DNA of 64,000 nt. It comes from Altererythrobacter ishigakiensis. GTDB lineage: Bacteria > Pseudomonadota > Alphaproteobacteria > Sphingomonadales > Sphingomonadaceae. The notes under the pieces are model-generated. The model searched no databases, was not told where the DNA came from, and saw only the letters and a list, made by a program, of their open reading frames with translations. How positions within the stretch are numbered: position 1 is the first letter of the stretch; the number at the start of each line of letters is the position of its first letter. The stretch spans positions 1,698,001 to 1,762,000 of the forward strand of contig NZ_CP015963.1 of assembly GCF_001663155.1 (NCBI RefSeq). The letters are read 5' to 3'. Made by a program: the position numbers and the translations under genes. Of this stretch, positions 61,553-64,000 are shown one piece after another.

Positions 61553-61720
61553 CCTGCTCTCCTTCGCGCTCGCGTTCTAACCGCATATTCGCACTTGCGC
61601 TCAAAAAGTTTCAGGTATCGCGATGACGCACCCTCGCCAATTCGATAGCTTACGCAGCGTCACCCTTGCGCGCAGCCGCGCGGTAACTTAACGCGCACGG
61701 AAAGTTTCAAAGGGATACTC

Positions 61721-62581
61721 ATGACTGACCAGCCGCAACGTTTTGAAGGCACCAATGATTATATCGCCACCGATGATCTGAAAGTGGCCGTCGATGCAGC
61801 AGTAACGCTGCGTCGCCCGCTTCTCGTCAAGGGTGAACCGGGCACAGGAAAAACCGTGTTGGCCCATGAAATTGCAAAGGCGATTGGAGCCCCCCTGATC
61901 GAATGGAACGTCAAGTCGACCACCAAAGCGCAGCAGGGCCTTTACGAATATGACGCAGTTGCCCGCTTGCGTGATGGCCAACTGGGTGACGAGCGCGTTC
62001 ATGACATCTCGAATTACATCAAGAAGGGTAAGCTGTGGGAAGCGTTTACTTCCGAACAGCTGCCCGTGCTGCTGATTGACGAGATCGACAAAGCTGACAT
62101 CGAGTTTCCTAACGACCTGCTTCAGGAACTCGACCGGATGAGCTTCGATGTCTATGAGACTCACGAAACGATCAGCGCGAAAGAGCGGCCGATTGTTGTC
62201 ATTACTTCGAACAATGAGAAGGAATTGCCCGACGCGTTTTTGCGCCGTTGTTTCTTCCACTACATCAAGTTCCCTGACCGGGACACAATGCGTGAGATCA
62301 TCGAAGTCCATTATCCGGGCATTCAGAAGACATTGGTGACCAAAGCTATGGACATCTTTTATGAGCTTCGCGAAGTTCCCGGCCTGAAGAAAAAGCCGTC
62401 GACCAGCGAACTGCTTGACTGGCTAAAGCTGCTTCTTAACGAAGACATGCCGATGGAAGTATTGGCGGACAGCAATCCGAACAGTGCAATTCCGCCGTTG
62501 CATGGCGCGCTGCTCAAAAACGAGCAGGATGTAATGATGTTCGAGCGGCTCGCTTTTATGGCCCGGCGTAACCCGAGCTAA
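61721..62581 (+). CDS. MoxR-family AAA+ ATPase
   Basis: A 286-residue ATPase with Walker A GEPGTGKT (38-45), Walker B LLIDEID (117-123) and sensor motifs (ITSNNEKELPDAFLRRCFF). MoxR proteins insert cofactors or metals or act as chaperones, usually with a VWA-domain protein from the next gene. Here the next gene lies on the other strand and no VWA partner follows. The 168-nt region upstream (61553-61720) looks like an ordinary promoter region; a GGGATA ribosome site precedes the ATG. Confidence 0.9.
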   Translation: MTDQPQRFEGTNDYIATDDLKVAVDAAVTLRRPLLVKGEPGTGKTVLAHEIAKAIGAPLIEWNVKSTTKAQQGLYEYDAVARLRDGQLGDERVHDISNYIKKGKLWEAFTSEQLPVLLIDEIDKADIEFPNDLLQELDRMSFDVYETHETISAKERPIVVITSNNEKELPDAFLRRCFFHYIKFPDRDTMREIIEVHYPGIQKTLVTKAMDIFYELREVPGLKKKPSTSELLDWLKLLLNEDMPMEVLADSNPNSAIPPLHGALLKNEQDVMMFERLAFMARRNPS

Positions 62582-62596
62582 GGCAAACTGTTAGCT

Positions 62597-63997
62597 TTAG
62601 TCAAAGCTGTAAGCCAGTTCGTAGTCACCCCAACGCTCTCCGTTTATGTAGAGCGGAACATAGACGTTGCGAACAACGATGTATTTCTCTCCATCGCCCT
62701 CCTGGCGATAGACAGCCATCGTGTACGGCGCATTGCTGACCTTCGCTTTCTTGTCGACCCCGTCAAAAATGATGCGGCCATTGCGACAAAAGGCGGTGTC
62801 ATGCGCCAGATTTCCGGTCGGCTGCTTCGAACGCGCAGTCAGGTGTGTTGGTAGAAATCCGTTCACATCGGTGCAGGCTGCGGCAAGCAAGCGACTATCA
62901 CTAGCTTGAGCCTTGTCCAGCAATGGGCGCCAGTTCGCGTGAATCCAATTTGTCCCTACGGTCGAGAAGCGCGGCGGATTGCTGCCTTCAATCGATTGAT
63001 AGTTGCGATCAAACAATGCGGCTTTGTCCACCTTGTTTTCCGCAATCGCATGCTCCGTAAACTCTACAAGTTCGCGGGCAAATGCCTGCGCTTGCTCCAC
63101 CATGACGCTGTCTTCAGGTGAGAGCCCGGCATGGACGATGCTGTCAAACATATCGCTGGCAGTCAGTTCGAGTTCTTCCATCCGACGGTGAGCTCGCTGC
63201 AGCTTGTCTTCGTTGTCAGTTGCGGCCTTGTCGAAGCTGTCCAGAACATCACGCACGCTAACCACATGATCGCTGATCGTTGTGGTTGATCGTGCGATCT
63301 GGTCATTCTGCTTGTCGACCTCCTCAACCAGCTCGCCCACGCTCAGAATTGTGCTTTCGATTTGAGCGACAGACGATTTTGCCTGCCCACTGGCGCTTGA
63401 CCCGGCTTCAATCCGTTCAATCACCTGTTGAGCTTCGGTTCCCAAGGCTTCGACCGTAGCGGTGATTTCCTCGGTCGCCACGCGAGTATCGTTGGCCAAG
63501 CTTTTTACCTCGCTTGCAACAACGGCGAAGGTTCGTCCCGCTTCGCCAGCACGCATTGCCTCAATGGTGGCGTTGAGCGCCAAGATATTGGTTGTTTCGG
63601 CAATATCCTCGATATCCTTCGAGCAACGACGCACCTGATCCATGGCCGCCGCAAAACTTGTCACGTGCTGCGCGAGCGCTTCGACCAGTTCGAGCACCTC
63701 ATTGATCTGGCCCAGCGACGAGTGGATCAGTGTAGTGCCCTCACCCAGCCGCTCAATCGCGCGTTCGGACAGGAGCCGAGCTTCATCGCTGGCTTCTGCA
63801 ACCTTGTTCTGATCTGCTTCAAGCGCGGTGACAGTGGCACGCAGGGAGTTGTGTTCCTCGCGCAGGGTTTCGGATGACTTCAAAACGGCTTCGACAATAC
63901 CGGCAACGTCGGTGCAACCGACGGTTACATCGCCGCAGCTATCCGGAATCTTGTCGATTGCCGATGCTCCCGCGGTATCAATTTCGATTGGCTTCAT
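62597..63997 (-). CDS. Soluble methyl-accepting chemotaxis-like protein
   Basis: At least 466 residues. A cytoplasmic MCP signalling domain with the conserved hairpin tip (near residues 136-163: [20 protein letters not shown], then [18 protein letters not shown]) is flanked by coiled coils, and the C-terminal 170 residues form a separate sensor-like region ending [10 protein letters not shown]. No transmembrane helix or signal peptide is seen. No che or other chemotaxis genes occur nearby, so the partner kinase is unknown. The first Met is 3 nt from the window edge, so the true start may lie outside. Confidence 0.82.
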   Translation of the reverse strand: MKPIEIDTAGASAIDKIPDSCGDVTVGCTDVAGIVEAVLKSSETLREEHNSLRATVTALEADQNKVAEASDEARLLSERAIERLGEGTTLIHSSLGQINEVLELVEALAQHVTSFAAAMDQVRRCSKDIEDIAETTNILALNATIEAMRAGEAGRTFAVVASEVKSLANDTRVATEEITATVEALGTEAQQVIERIEAGSSASGQAKSSVAQIESTILSVGELVEEVDKQNDQIARSTTTISDHVVSVRDVLDSFDKAATDNEDKLQRAHRRMEELELTASDMFDSIVHAGLSPEDSVMVEQAQAFARELVEFTEHAIAENKVDKAALFDRNYQSIEGSNPPRFSTVGTNWIHANWRPLLDKAQASDSRLLAAACTDVNGFLPTHLTARSKQPTGNLAHDTAFCRNGRIIFDGVDKKAKVSNAPYTMAVYRQEGDGEKYIVVRNVYVPLYINGERWGDYELAYSFD

Positions 63998-64000
63998 GCC

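Noticed and set aside
1..64000. CRISPR arrays, insertion sequences, prophage or conjugative genes
   Set aside because: No repeated spacer-like units, transposase, integrase other than XerC, or phage structural genes were seen.

Overview
The window is a gene-dense chromosomal segment, almost certainly from an alphaproteobacterium of the order Sphingomonadales, most likely an Erythrobacter-like Erythrobacteraceae member. The pointers are the dusB-ntrB-ntrC-ntrY-ntrX-hfq-hflX order, an Hfq with two Sm domains, a fused ispDF gene, PhaR, a COQ10/RatA gene after lipA, and a bifunctional alpha/beta-hydrolase-OsmC protein. The placement rests on family content and order; no database search was run. 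I see no rRNA genes, insertion sequences, prophage or CRISPR array. One tRNA gene (Ser, anticodon TGA) is present.

Layout. 1-2.9 kb: the tail of an unknown gene, a NYN-domain protein, and a compact minus-strand operon of an SbtA-type bicarbonate transporter, an SbtB/PII-like regulator and a beta-carbonic anhydrase. 2.9-7.1 kb: lipA and a START-domain protein, facing ispDF-cinA, then dusB. 7.1-15.3 kb: the two nitrogen two-component systems followed by hfq and hflX. 15.3-23.4 kb: a minus-strand chain (mltB, dacA, tmk, holB, metG, tatD, a metallo-hydrolase, a 58-residue membrane protein, mazG), most of it with overlapping starts and stops. 23.5-33.7 kb: tRNA-Ser, a Kef-type antiporter, lpdA-thioesterase-E2 of pyruvate dehydrogenase, a universal stress protein, RNase R, ProRS and PhaR. 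33.8-38.8 kb: alanine racemase, an MFS transporter, an Fe-S scaffold-like protein, CvpA and RadA. 38.9-45.4 kb: a large patatin-like protein, a secreted metallo-hydrolase, and dnaJ/dnaK. 45.5-49 kb: a copper chaperone, an HExxH protein, a GNAT enzyme, an indoleamine 2,3-dioxygenase-like gene and an OmpW-like porin. 49-54.3 kb: grpE-hrcA facing rph-rdgB-hemW-xerC. 54.3-64 kb: a small membrane/zinc-ribbon reading frame broken by an amber codon, gshB-yraN-rsmI, an LpoA-like lipoprotein, parE, an ABM monooxygenase, the hydrolase-OsmC fusion, a MoxR ATPase and a soluble chemoreceptor-like protein at the right edge.

Most genes are housekeeping and tightly packed, with frequent 1-8 nt start/stop overlaps. 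The observations most worth a second look are the in-frame TAG in the membrane/zinc-ribbon frame after gshB, the bicarbonate uptake operon with an SbtB lacking its usual C-terminal cysteine loop, a pyruvate dehydrogenase E2 with two tandem peripheral-subunit-binding domains beside a hotdog thioesterase that lacks its catalytic Asp, the two-Sm Hfq, a degenerate NifU-like scaffold, and a strong hairpin between dnaK and dnaJ.
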